In this document: positions 18,393 to 25,971 of the stretch, one piece after another | Numbering within the stretch: the stretch's first letter is position 1 | How the letters are laid out: each line of letters begins with the position of its first letter | Assembly (NCBI RefSeq): GCF_002259405.1 | Contig: NZ_NPFW01000008.1 | Coordinates: 124,001-188,000, forward strand | From: Rhodococcus sp. 14-2483-1-2 | GTDB taxonomy: Bacteria; Actinomycetota; Actinomycetes; Mycobacteriales; Mycobacteriaceae | DNA: 64,000 nt | Direction: 5' to 3' | Made by a program: the position numbers and the translations under genes | The notes under the pieces: model-generated | Told to the model about the DNA's origin: nothing | Seen by the model: the letters and a program-made list of their open reading frames with translations, nothing else | The model's database searches: none

Positions 18393-18497
18393 ATGATCAC
18401 CGCGTTCATCAACCAGATCCTCAGCGGCTTCGGCTCCATTTCCGCTGGCAGCAGCGGCTTCGAGCTGGCACCGGGAACGCTGCCCTTCGGGCTGTAG
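18393..18497 (+). CDS. Small protein of 34 residues, unknown function
   Basis: The reading frame begins with ATG at 18393, preceded by AGAGGA at a good distance, and ends at TAG 18495-18497. The product starts MITAFINQILSGFGSISAG and ends ELAPGTLPFGL. It is an amphipathic helix-like start followed by a Ser/Gly stretch, with no signal peptidase site. A strong GC hairpin follows at 18516. It could be a real short gene because ribosome site, frame and terminator-like hairpin agree, but nothing else supports it. Confidence 0.45.
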   Translation: MITAFINQILSGFGSISAGSSGFELAPGTLPFGL

Positions 18498-18515
18498 AGA
18501 CCGCCGGAACGCCCG

Positions 18516-18553
18516 CCCGCGCGGGGCCGACGATTGCTTCGGTTCCGCGCGGG
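18516..18553 (+). terminator. GC-rich hairpin, possible terminator
   Basis: CCCGCGCGG at 18516-18524 pairs with CCGCGCGGG at 18545-18553. The next two positions can form G-U pairs, and CCGA pairs with TCGG, giving about a 15-bp stem with an 8-base loop. There is no T-run, as often in actinobacteria. It lies between the 34-residue gene and the 55-residue gene. Confidence 0.5.
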
Positions 18554-18565
18554 TACCCCGGAGTC

Positions 18566-18733
18566 ATGACTACCCACAACAACGACTCGAAGAACGACGA
18601 CACTGCTCCCGCCGCCAAGGAAGACGTGACGTCTGATCCGGCCGCAGCGGCGGAAGACAACGATTGGTCGAGCGAAGGCGGAGCGATCGAAACCGGTCCC
18701 GCGACCGACGACGAGCGAACCGACAGCAACTAG
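18566..18733 (+). CDS. Small acidic hydrophilic protein, unknown function
   Basis: 55 residues (MTTHNNDSKNDDTAPAAKED...), rich in Asp, Glu, Asn, Thr and Ala, without Cys or any hydrophobic stretch, and probably disordered. CCGGAG lies 5-6 bases before the ATG at 18566. It begins 13 bp after the hairpin and its last four bases overlap the convergent gene. Proteins of this kind are common as hypothetical genes in rhodococci. No function can be assigned; composition alone suggests a soluble stress-related or unstructured role. Confidence 0.55.
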   Translation: MTTHNNDSKNDDTAPAAKEDVTSDPAAAAEDNDWSSEGGAIETGPATDDERTDSN

Positions 18734-18972
18734 CCGATCAGACGGCGGGGAGCGGCCCGCAGCGTGCGGACGTCGCCGTCGGCGACGATGTGTTCCACCG
18801 TCTCACCTCGGGTGAGCATCGACTCGTCGACGGTGAAGTTCACGCGAGCGTCACCGAGCCAATCGATTCCGACGACGATTCCCACGGTCCCTTTAGGAAT
18901 TCCGCTGCGCCATCGCACATGTCCCAGGTTGCGGACCGTGATCACGGTCTCGCCGATCTCGAAGTGCCCCAC
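18730..18972 (-). CDS. Small SH3/KOW-like protein, unknown function
   Basis: 80 residues beginning GHFEIGETVITVRNLGHVRWRSGIPKGTVGIVVGID. The pattern of short strands with G-x-V and PKGT-x-GIVVGI turns resembles KOW/SH3-like small barrels. No catalytic motif is present. The start is a GTG at 18972 behind a G-run. The gene overlaps the 55-residue gene tail to tail by 4 bases. Function unknown. Confidence 0.6.
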   Translation of the reverse strand: MGHFEIGETVITVRNLGHVRWRSGIPKGTVGIVVGIDWLGDARVNFTVDESMLTRGETVEHIVADGDVRTLRAAPRRLIG

Positions 18973-19090
18973 ATGCCCCCCCGGCTCGATTCTTACCGAC
19001 CAGTAGACCTCGAGTGAACGCCCTGTTCAAGCGGTAGATCCGCGCTTACATCGACCTCTGGCAGCCTCGACGCCAGTCGGCACGATCACA

Positions 19091-19180
19091 ATTCGGCGAA
19101 TGGCCGAATCTGCGCCTCCAATCCCAGCACACGGTATTTTTCGCTCCGACCATTTGCTGCAATGGCAATATTCCTTGCCA
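19091..19180. promoter_or_regulatory. Two inverted repeats upstream of the flavoprotein gene
   Basis: ATTCGGC-GAATG-GCCGAAT (19091-19109) and TGGCAA-TATTCC-TTGCCA (19163-19180) are both perfect. The second ends 29 bp before the ATG at 19210 and is the likelier operator. No regulator gene lies beside them. The rest of the 18973-19209 gap shows nothing I can name. Confidence 0.45.
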
Positions 19181-19209
19181 ATACTTACCCTCTGCCGGAC
19201 ACTCTCCAC

Positions 19210-20184
19210 ATGACTACAGACACCGATCGACACACTCAGGTCGACGCGATCATCGTCGGCGGCGGAGTCGCCGGACTCAGCGCCGCCGTGGCCCTCGGCC
19301 GTTCCCGACGATCCGTCGCGATCATCGACGCGGGCGATCCCCGCAACGCACCGGCAGCGCATTCCCACAACTACCTCACCCGCGACGGGGAGTCGCCTCT
19401 CGAGCTGGTTCGACTCGGCCGAGACGAGGCGCGGCACTACGGCGTACGCATCGTCGAGGGCGTCGCCGCATCCGCGAGTCGAACCGACACCGGGTTCGAG
19501 GTGACTCTCGCCGACGGTTCCGTCGTCGGCGGCCGCCGCCTCCTGGTCACCACCGGCCTCACCGATGTTCTTCCGGACATCCCCGGCCTCGCCGATCGGT
19601 GGGGGCGCGATGTATTGCACTGCCCGTACTGCCATGGCTGGGAGGTACGCGATCGCAGGATCGGAATCATCGGCAGCGCCATGGTCGGACACCAGGCACA
19701 GATGTGGCGTCAGCTCACCGAGCACGTCACGGTGTTCGCGCACACGGCACCGACACTGGCCGAAGAGGACCTCGCGCGACTCGCCGCAAGTGGCATCGAG
19801 GTCGTCGGCGAGGAGATCGCTCGGGTCGATGTCGACAGCGACGCGATCGTGGGAGTGACACTCGCGAGCGGCACGCAGATCCCGCTCGACGCGTTGGTCG
19901 TAGGACCCAACTTCACCTCGCGCGCGGACATCCTGATGTCGCTGGGGTTGGCCACGACCGAGATGGTCATGAACGACCACGTCCTCGGCACGTACGTCGA
20001 GGCCGATCCCGTCGGTGCCACATCCGTTCCCGGAGTATGGGTTGCAGGCAACGTGTCTGCACCGATGGACACCGTGGTGGCGGCGTCCGCGGCTGGAGTC
20101 AAGGCCGGCGCTGCGATCAACGGTGACCTGATCGAGGAGGATGTCCGCATCGCTCTCGAACGAGCGAAGGCCATCGCTTCCTAG
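19210..20184 (+). CDS. Thioredoxin-reductase-like FAD/NAD(P) oxidoreductase
   Basis: 324 residues. The FAD motif is IIVGGGVAGLSAAVALGRSRRSVAIIDAG near the N-terminus. The redox-type CPYC lies in VLHCPYCHGWEVRD at about 140, then the second nucleotide-binding fold IGIIGSAMVGHQAQMW and a C-terminal FAD-contact segment GVWVAGNVSAPMDTVVAASAAGVKAG. The GIIGSAMVG loop is an atypical NADPH site. Similar stand-alone proteins occur in actinobacteria without a linked thioredoxin. Preceded by two dyads; the ribosome site before 19210 is poor, and an upstream in-frame ATG at 19162 overlaps the dyad. Overlaps the convergent clpC2-like gene by 4 bases. Confidence 0.85.
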   Translation: MTTDTDRHTQVDAIIVGGGVAGLSAAVALGRSRRSVAIIDAGDPRNAPAAHSHNYLTRDGESPLELVRLGRDEARHYGVRIVEGVAASASRTDTGFEVTLADGSVVGGRRLLVTTGLTDVLPDIPGLADRWGRDVLHCPYCHGWEVRDRRIGIIGSAMVGHQAQMWRQLTEHVTVFAHTAPTLAEEDLARLAASGIEVVGEEIARVDVDSDAIVGVTLASGTQIPLDALVVGPNFTSRADILMSLGLATTEMVMNDHVLGTYVEADPVGATSVPGVWVAGNVSAPMDTVVAASAAGVKAGAAINGDLIEEDVRIALERAKAIAS

Positions 20185-20891
20185 ATACCGAGCGCCGCCG
20201 CCAGCCCCTCTTCGACGGTGTCCTTGCGGACGCCGAGCGAGGCGAGCGTGGCGTCCTCGTTCTCCAAGAGTGCCAGCAGAATGTGCTCGGTACCGACGTA
20301 GTTGTGCCCCAGCCGAAGCGCCTCACGGAAAGTCAGTTCCAGCACCTTCTTGGCACCGGCGTCGAACGGCACGAGATCGGGTACGGGGTCGGTCGGTTCC
20401 GGCAGCGTCGCCGTCACCGCAGAACGGATCTGCTCGGGCGTGAGGCCCTGCGCGCCCAGCAGTTTCGCTGCGAATCCCTCGGGTTCGCCGAGCAGACCGA
20501 GGATCAGATGCCCGGTGGTGATGCAGTCGTTGGCAGTGGCCCGAGCCTCGTTCTGCGCTCCGACCACCACGTTGCGCGCCCGTGGAGTGAAGCGCGAGAA
20601 GCCCTGACTGGCATCGAGATCGGCGGGATCGTCGCCGCCCTTCGCAACGAAGCGCTTCTGCACCGCCTGCTTGCTGACTCCCATGGATGCTCCGATCGCA
20701 GTCCAGGACGCCCCTGAGCGGCGGGCTCGATCGACGAAATGCCCGATCAGATGGTCGGCGACCTCGCCGAGGGAATCGGCCGCGATCACCGCACCCGAGA
20801 GTTGGTCGAGCGCATCGGTGTGCACTTTCTCGATGGCGTCGATGAGATCGTCGAGACGGACGGGGTTCGTCATCTTCAGTGGTTGCGTCAT
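20181..20891 (-). CDS. clpC2: ClpC2-like regulator: HTH region plus two Clp N-terminal repeats
   Basis: 236 residues. The first ~80 form a DNA-binding region (HFVDRARRSGASWTAIGASMGVSKQAVQKRF). The rest is a Clp N-domain with two repeats: FTPRARNVVVGAQNEARATANDCITTGHLILGLL and FREALRLGHNYVGTEHILLALL. No AAA+ module or Walker motif is present, so it is not an unfoldase. This architecture matches mycobacterial ClpC2, described as a DNA-binding autorepressor that captures ClpC1-targeting antibiotics such as cyclomarin A. Two identical-arm palindromes directly upstream of its start support autoregulation. Equating it with ClpC2 is by domain layout. Confidence 0.85.
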   Translation of the reverse strand: MTQPLKMTNPVRLDDLIDAIEKVHTDALDQLSGAVIAADSLGEVADHLIGHFVDRARRSGASWTAIGASMGVSKQAVQKRFVAKGGDDPADLDASQGFSRFTPRARNVVVGAQNEARATANDCITTGHLILGLLGEPEGFAAKLLGAQGLTPEQIRSAVTATLPEPTDPVPDLVPFDAGAKKVLELTFREALRLGHNYVGTEHILLALLENEDATLASLGVRKDTVEEGLAAALGI

Positions 20892-20893
20892 GC

Positions 20894-20938
20894 GTCAACT
20901 GTAGGTTGACGATGTGCAGCCGTCAACCCTAGGTTGAC
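20894..20938. promoter_or_regulatory. Tandem operators upstream of clpC2
   Basis: GTCAACTGTAGGTTGAC (20894-20910) and GTCAACCCTAGGTTGAC (20922-20938) share GTCAAC and GGTTGAC arms and are 28 bp apart centre to centre. The second is a perfect dyad. The first begins 3 bases before the start codon at 20891, so a bound protein would block initiation. Likely target of the ClpC2-like protein itself. Confidence 0.75.
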
Positions 20939-21089
20939 GACACTGTGCCGTTGCAACATCTGTTGAACTTCTTCACCGACGGCGGCGAACTTCGGCCCCG
21001 TGTGCGCTGCGCAAAGACGTATATTCACCCATGGAGGCGTCGCGAACAGCCATGCGAACGCCACGAGCGAGAAGGAAGTAGGTCCTTCG

Positions 21090-23321
21090 ATGAACACGAA
21101 GGTCGCTGCGCCCTTCCCCATGCACACCAGAAGAACCGCGGGTCTGGTGGCAGTGGTCGTCGTCGCGAGCACCGTCTTCGTTCTCGGCGACGCCGGAGTG
21201 CGGGCCGGTGTCCTCGCCACCGTTGCCGTCGGATCGGTACTCACCATCAGCGCCGCGATCCGTAGATACCGCCCCGACGACTCTCGATGCTGGTGGGCAC
21301 TGTTCGGTGCCTCGGTGCTGTTCATGTTCGGGGTCTCGCTCCGCAGCGATCCCACCGCACTGAATCACTCGTTCCCGCTGCTGCCGGATCTGTTCACACT
21401 GACCGGGTACGCACTCGTCGGGTACGCACTCTCGCGGTGGATCCGAGATCGGCAGTCGATCGACGACATCACTCCACTCGTCGACGCCGGCCTGATCTTC
21501 CTCGGCACCCTCTTCCTGTCGTGGTTGCTGTTCATCTCACCGGCCCTCGAATCTCCTCGTTCCTCGGCATCGACGGTGGTCAACGGGCTGTATCCGGCGA
21601 TAGACGCAGCACTGATCACCCTGACCACCTACCTACTGTTCTCGTCCAAGCCCCGTACCCCAGCGCTGCAGTGGGCCTTGATCGCACTCGTCGCGACACT
21701 CGTCGGCGACATCTCGTACGCATTCGCTGCCACCACCGACGACGCGCCGTCCTCGGGATTGCTCGACGGCATCTACCTGTTCGCGTATCTCTCCCTGGCG
21801 ATGGCGGCCCTCGATCCGTCGATGCGCACCGTCTCCCAACGGCAGACTCCTGCACCGGCGCACAGCAGCCGTCGCGTCGTGTTCGTGGTGACGCTGCTGG
21901 TCGTCTGTGCCACGGTGCCGCTGCTGGGCTCGGCCGTGTCCACCGGAGATCTGATCGTCCGGTCCCTGTTGCTCGCGTCGATCCTGGTGGGTGCCTTCCT
22001 GCGCGGCGAACGCGCGCTGACCCGAGTGCAGGTCGGCGAGGAGCACGCGAAATACCTGGCCGCTCACGATCTGTTGACCGGCCTACCGAACCGCACGATG
22101 CTCGACGAGGAATTCACCCGGCTCGAGCGCAGCCAGACTCCGGGACGCACATGCGTTCTGTTCGTCGACCTCGACAACTTCAAGATGGTCAACGACTCGT
22201 ACGGTCACCGCGTCGGTGACGAACTCATCGTGGCCGCAGCGCGACGCATCCGCGCCGCACTCGGTGCCGCCGACACCGTGGTCAGGTACGCCGGTGACGA
22301 GTTCGTCGTGCTGACCCGTCGCGATCGCGGCGGAGCAGAGGCGTTGGCCCGCCGCATCATCGATCGGACCAACGAACCGTTCCCCCTGAGCGCCGCAACG
22401 GCATACGTCACGGCCTCGGTGGGGATCGCCGACGCGGACCGATTGCACGACGCCATCCGCGAGGCCGATACCGCGATGTATCACGCCAAGTCTCTCGGCG
22501 CGGCGCGCTACGCATTCTTCGACGAGTCCCTGCGTGCGCGAGCGACATCCGCGATCGAGACCGCCACCGCGCTGCGCGGCGCGATCAGACGCGGCGAGCT
22601 CGAGGTGTACTATCAGCCGATCATCGAGACCGTCTCGCGCACCACCGTCGTCTACGAGGCACTCGTGCGCTGGAACTGGCAGGGGCGAGTGCGTACCCCC
22701 AACGAGTTCATCTCGATTGCCGAATCGACCAATCTCATCAAGGAAATCGGCGAATGGGTGCTGCGCACCGCGATGTCGGACCTGGTGACACTGCGATCCA
22801 ACGGCCAGGACGTCACCATGTCGGTGAACGTGTCCCCGATGCAATTGCGGGACGATTCGTTGCCGGTCATCGTCGGGCGACTGCTCGACACGTACGACCT
22901 CGACGGAGCGGATCTGGCCCTCGAGATCACCGAGAGCGTCCTGATCGACGACATGGGCACGGCGAAAAGCGTTCTCGACCGACTCGCCGCGATGGGTGTG
23001 CTCATCGTTCTCGACGACTTCGGCATCGGCTACTCCTCGCTGAGCAGGCTGCGCGCGATGCCGATCGCGCTGCTCAAGATCGACAAGTCCTTCGTCCACC
23101 AGATCGGCAGTTCGGAATCCGACACTCAGCTGATTCGCGCGATCGTCGCCATGGCGTCGGCGCTGCCGGTGGCGACGGTGGCCGAGGGCGTCGAGACCGA
23201 GGAACAGGCCGAGATCATCGAGGCTCTCGAATGCCGCTTCGCGCAGGGCTTTCTGTTCGGTAGACCTGCACCCGTCGCACACTGGCTTCTCGAATCTGCC
23301 GAGACCCGTGCCGGCAGGTGA
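21090..23321 (+). CDS. Membrane GGDEF-EAL protein (c-di-GMP turnover)
   Basis: 743 residues. The first ~320 hold about eight hydrophobic segments. A GGDEF domain follows (about 350-510) with HDLLTGLPNRTMLDEE and the signature RYAGDEFVVL. No RxxD inhibitory site precedes it (GAAD instead). The EAL domain (about 525-740) is intact: YEALVRWNW, MSVNVSPMQLRDD, EITESVLIDD, LDDFGIGYSSLSRLRAMP and EGVETEEQ. It can therefore be read as a dual protein with a good phosphodiesterase site. The ATG at 21090 follows AAGGAAG. A TATATT near 21020 could be a -10. Confidence 0.92.
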   Translation: MNTKVAAPFPMHTRRTAGLVAVVVVASTVFVLGDAGVRAGVLATVAVGSVLTISAAIRRYRPDDSRCWWALFGASVLFMFGVSLRSDPTALNHSFPLLPDLFTLTGYALVGYALSRWIRDRQSIDDITPLVDAGLIFLGTLFLSWLLFISPALESPRSSASTVVNGLYPAIDAALITLTTYLLFSSKPRTPALQWALIALVATLVGDISYAFAATTDDAPSSGLLDGIYLFAYLSLAMAALDPSMRTVSQRQTPAPAHSSRRVVFVVTLLVVCATVPLLGSAVSTGDLIVRSLLLASILVGAFLRGERALTRVQVGEEHAKYLAAHDLLTGLPNRTMLDEEFTRLERSQTPGRTCVLFVDLDNFKMVNDSYGHRVGDELIVAAARRIRAALGAADTVVRYAGDEFVVLTRRDRGGAEALARRIIDRTNEPFPLSAATAYVTASVGIADADRLHDAIREADTAMYHAKSLGAARYAFFDESLRARATSAIETATALRGAIRRGELEVYYQPIIETVSRTTVVYEALVRWNWQGRVRTPNEFISIAESTNLIKEIGEWVLRTAMSDLVTLRSNGQDVTMSVNVSPMQLRDDSLPVIVGRLLDTYDLDGADLALEITESVLIDDMGTAKSVLDRLAAMGVLIVLDDFGIGYSSLSRLRAMPIALLKIDKSFVHQIGSSESDTQLIRAIVAMASALPVATVAEGVETEEQAEIIEALECRFAQGFLFGRPAPVAHWLLESAETRAGR

Positions 23322-23342
23322 GCCGGATGTTAGCGTCGGTCG

Positions 23343-25274
23343 GTGTCTGTAATCGGAGTGCACCGCTCGACTGTCCTTGCATGTGCCCTGCTGCTGGTGC
23401 CGCTCGCCGCGTGCAGTAGCAGCGAGAGCACCGATCCTGACTCCGCGGCCGAGAACAGCTGCGTCCTCGGTGCCAGTGGCGGCACCCCGGTAGGAGCGAC
23501 ACCGAGTGCGAATTCGGGCGACATCTCCACCAATCCCGAAGTGGCGACCGGGTATCGATCGAACATGACCCCGGTGGAGACGGCCTCGTACTCCGTCTCG
23601 ACGGCCAATCCGGTCTCCACCGAGGCCGCGTGCGCGGTCCTGCGGGACGGGGGCACCGCGGCCGACGCACTGATCGTGGCGCAGACGGTGCTCGGCCTCG
23701 TCGAGCCGCAGTCCTCCGGTATCGGCGGCGGTGCATTCCTGATGTACTACGACGCAGCGACCGGTGAAGTGCAGAGCTACGACGGCCGCGAGACCGCCCC
23801 GATGAGCGCCACCGGGGACTACCTGCGGTACATCGACGACGTGAATCGCACTCTGCCGCAACCCGATGCCCGGTCCAGTGGTCGCTCGATCGGCGTCCCG
23901 GGGGTGCTGCGGATGCTCGAGCAGGCCCACGCCGATCACGGCACCGAGCAATGGGGCGAGCTCTTCCAACCTGCAATCGACCTCGCCGACAACGGAATCG
24001 AGATCAGCCCACGGATGGCCTCGTCCATCGCCGACTCGGCACCGAAGCTCGCCCTCGACCCAGCGTCCAAGGACTACTTCCTGCAGCCCGACGGCACCGG
24101 CAAGCCGGCCGGGACGGTGCTGAACAACCCGGCGATGTCGAAGACGCTGTCCGCCATCGCAACCGACGGGGCAGACGCCTTCTACACCGGTGACATCGCA
24201 CAGGCCATCGTCGACGCCACCGCCGACACCACCGCAGGCCGCACTCCCGGGCAGATCACGCTGGAGGATCTCGCCGCGTACGAACCCAAGACCCGCACGG
24301 CCGTGTGCACCGAGTACCGCGACCACGACATCTGCGGTATGCCAGGCCCGTCCTCGGGCGGTATCGCGGTGGCGTCGGCGATGGGGATTCTGTCGAACTT
24401 CGACCTGTCGCAGTACGCGCCGACGGGGATGGACGCCAACGGCGGAACCCCGACGGCCGAGGGTGTGCACCTGATCGCCGAGGCCGAGCGCCTGGCCTAC
24501 GCCGATCGTGACAAGTACGTCGCCGATCCGGACTTCGTTCCCCTGCCCGGCGGTTCACCCGATGCGCTGCTCGATCCCGAATACCTCAGCGAGCGAGCCG
24601 GACTGATCGACGAGGGCAAGTCGATGGGTATCGCGCAGCCCGGCGACTTCGGCCCGGTGCAGTTCGCCTCGTCCACCGATCCAGAGTTCGGTACCAGCCA
24701 CATCTCGGTCGTCGACAGTCAGGGCAATGCGGCCTCGATGACGACGACCGTCGAGTCGGCCTTCGGCTCGTTCCACATGGTCGACGGCTTCCTGCTCAAC
24801 AATCAGCTCACCGATTTCTCCGCGGCTCCCGTGGCCGAGGACGGAACTCCGATGGCCAATCGCGTCGAGCCGGGGAAGCGTCCGCGCAGTTCGATGGCCC
24901 CGACGTTGGTCTTCGACCGCAACGACGACGGCGAGCGCGGCGATCTGGTCCTCGTCGCCGGCTCTCCCGGTGGCTCGGTGATCATCCAGTTCGTCGTCAA
25001 AACGCTGGTGGGACTGCTCGATTGGGGCATGGATCCGCAGCAGGCGGTGTCGATGGTCGACTTCGGAGCGGCCAACACGCCGTCGACCAACTACGGCGGT
25101 GAACACCCGAACGTCTCGGGCGAGGACGATCCGGTGGTCGCGGCGCTCCGCGAGATGGGCCACGAGGTGTCGGTCGCAGATCAGTCCAGTGGACTGAGCG
25201 CGCTGCAGCGCACCGACGGCGGCTGGATCGGCGGAGCGGACCCGCGCCGTGAGGGTGAGGTACTCGGTGGATAG
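23343..25274 (+). CDS. ggt: Gamma-glutamyltransferase lipoprotein
   Basis: 643 residues. The N-terminus is a lipoprotein signal ending VPLAACSSS, so the enzyme is anchored outside the membrane. Family blocks are SSGIGGGAFLMYYD, DGRETAP, and the maturation site FGTSHISVVDSQGNAASMT, whose Thr is the autoprocessing nucleophile, then LLNNQLTDFS, RPRSSMAPTLVF and VAGSPGGSVIIQFV. It transfers or hydrolyses gamma-glutamyl groups. In mycothiol-using actinobacteria its natural substrate is not obvious. GTG at 23343 is the longest start; GTG at 23358 also leaves a complete signal peptide. Confidence 0.93.
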   Translation: MSVIGVHRSTVLACALLLVPLAACSSSESTDPDSAAENSCVLGASGGTPVGATPSANSGDISTNPEVATGYRSNMTPVETASYSVSTANPVSTEAACAVLRDGGTAADALIVAQTVLGLVEPQSSGIGGGAFLMYYDAATGEVQSYDGRETAPMSATGDYLRYIDDVNRTLPQPDARSSGRSIGVPGVLRMLEQAHADHGTEQWGELFQPAIDLADNGIEISPRMASSIADSAPKLALDPASKDYFLQPDGTGKPAGTVLNNPAMSKTLSAIATDGADAFYTGDIAQAIVDATADTTAGRTPGQITLEDLAAYEPKTRTAVCTEYRDHDICGMPGPSSGGIAVASAMGILSNFDLSQYAPTGMDANGGTPTAEGVHLIAEAERLAYADRDKYVADPDFVPLPGGSPDALLDPEYLSERAGLIDEGKSMGIAQPGDFGPVQFASSTDPEFGTSHISVVDSQGNAASMTTTVESAFGSFHMVDGFLLNNQLTDFSAAPVAEDGTPMANRVEPGKRPRSSMAPTLVFDRNDDGERGDLVLVAGSPGGSVIIQFVVKTLVGLLDWGMDPQQAVSMVDFGAANTPSTNYGGEHPNVSGEDDPVVAALREMGHEVSVADQSSGLSALQRTDGGWIGGADPRREGEVLGG

Positions 25275-25293
25275 GTGCGAGCGTGGATAGGGG

Positions 25294-25971
25294 TCAGCTC
25301 ACGAATCGGTAACCCATACCGGTTTCGGTGATCAGATGCACCGGGGAGGCCGGGTCTCGTTCGAGCTTCTGCCTCAGTTGGCCGAGATAGATTCGTAGAT
25401 AATGTGTTTCGCGCTCATGGCCGGGCCCCCAGACGGTGCGCAGTATGTCCTTCTGCGACACCAGCTTGCCCTCGTTGCGTACCAGTAGTTCGAGCACACC
25501 CCACTCGGTACGGGTCAGGTGCACGCTCGCACCGTCTCGCACAACGGTTTTTGTGGCGAGGTCGACGGTGAAGTCCTCGGTGACGACAACGGGGTCGGCG
25601 ACGGTGTGCGGTCCACGGCGCAGGGCTGCGCGCAATCGGGCCAGCAGCTCGTCCATCCCGAACGGCTTGGTGACGAAGTCGTCGGCACCGGCGTCGAGTG
25701 CTTCGACGGTGTCGGCGGAATCGGTTCGCGCCGAGAGCACGAGGATCGGTACGTCGGTCCAGCCGCGCAGACCGGCGATGACGTCGATTCCGTCGATGTC
25801 GGGCAGGCCGAGGTCGAGAATCACGATGTCCGGGTGAAAGTTCGCAGCCACCCGGAGCGCCTCGCCGCCGCTCGCCGCACTGACCACTTCGAACCCACGC
25901 ACGTTGAGGTTGATCCTCAACGCTCGCACGATCTGCGGCTCGTCGTCGACGACGAGCACCCGCACCTTCAC
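25294..25971 (-). CDS. kdpE: KdpE-type response regulator
   Basis: 225 residues of the OmpR/PhoB class. The receiver domain (1-about 118) has the acidic pair VVDDEPQ, phospho-acceptor Asp in IVILDLGLPDIDG, and Lys in FVTKPFGMDELLARL. The winged HTH (about 130-225) has VHLTRTEWGVLELLVRNEGKLVSQ and ETHYLRIYLGQLRQKLE, typical of KdpE. It overlaps kdpD by 4 bases (ATGA) and follows it. It should activate kdpFABC at low K+, but no kdp pump genes lie beside it here. Confidence 0.94.
   Translation of the reverse strand: MKVRVLVVDDEPQIVRALRINLNVRGFEVVSAASGGEALRVAANFHPDIVILDLGLPDIDGIDVIAGLRGWTDVPILVLSARTDSADTVEALDAGADDFVTKPFGMDELLARLRAALRRGPHTVADPVVVTEDFTVDLATKTVVRDGASVHLTRTEWGVLELLVRNEGKLVSQKDILRTVWGPGHERETHYLRIYLGQLRQKLERDPASPVHLITETGMGYRFVS

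Noticed and set aside
22083..24470. 795-codon leftward open frame across the GGDEF-EAL and ggt genes
   Set aside because: Antisense to two genes with intact family motifs. No domain is visible and there is no start context.
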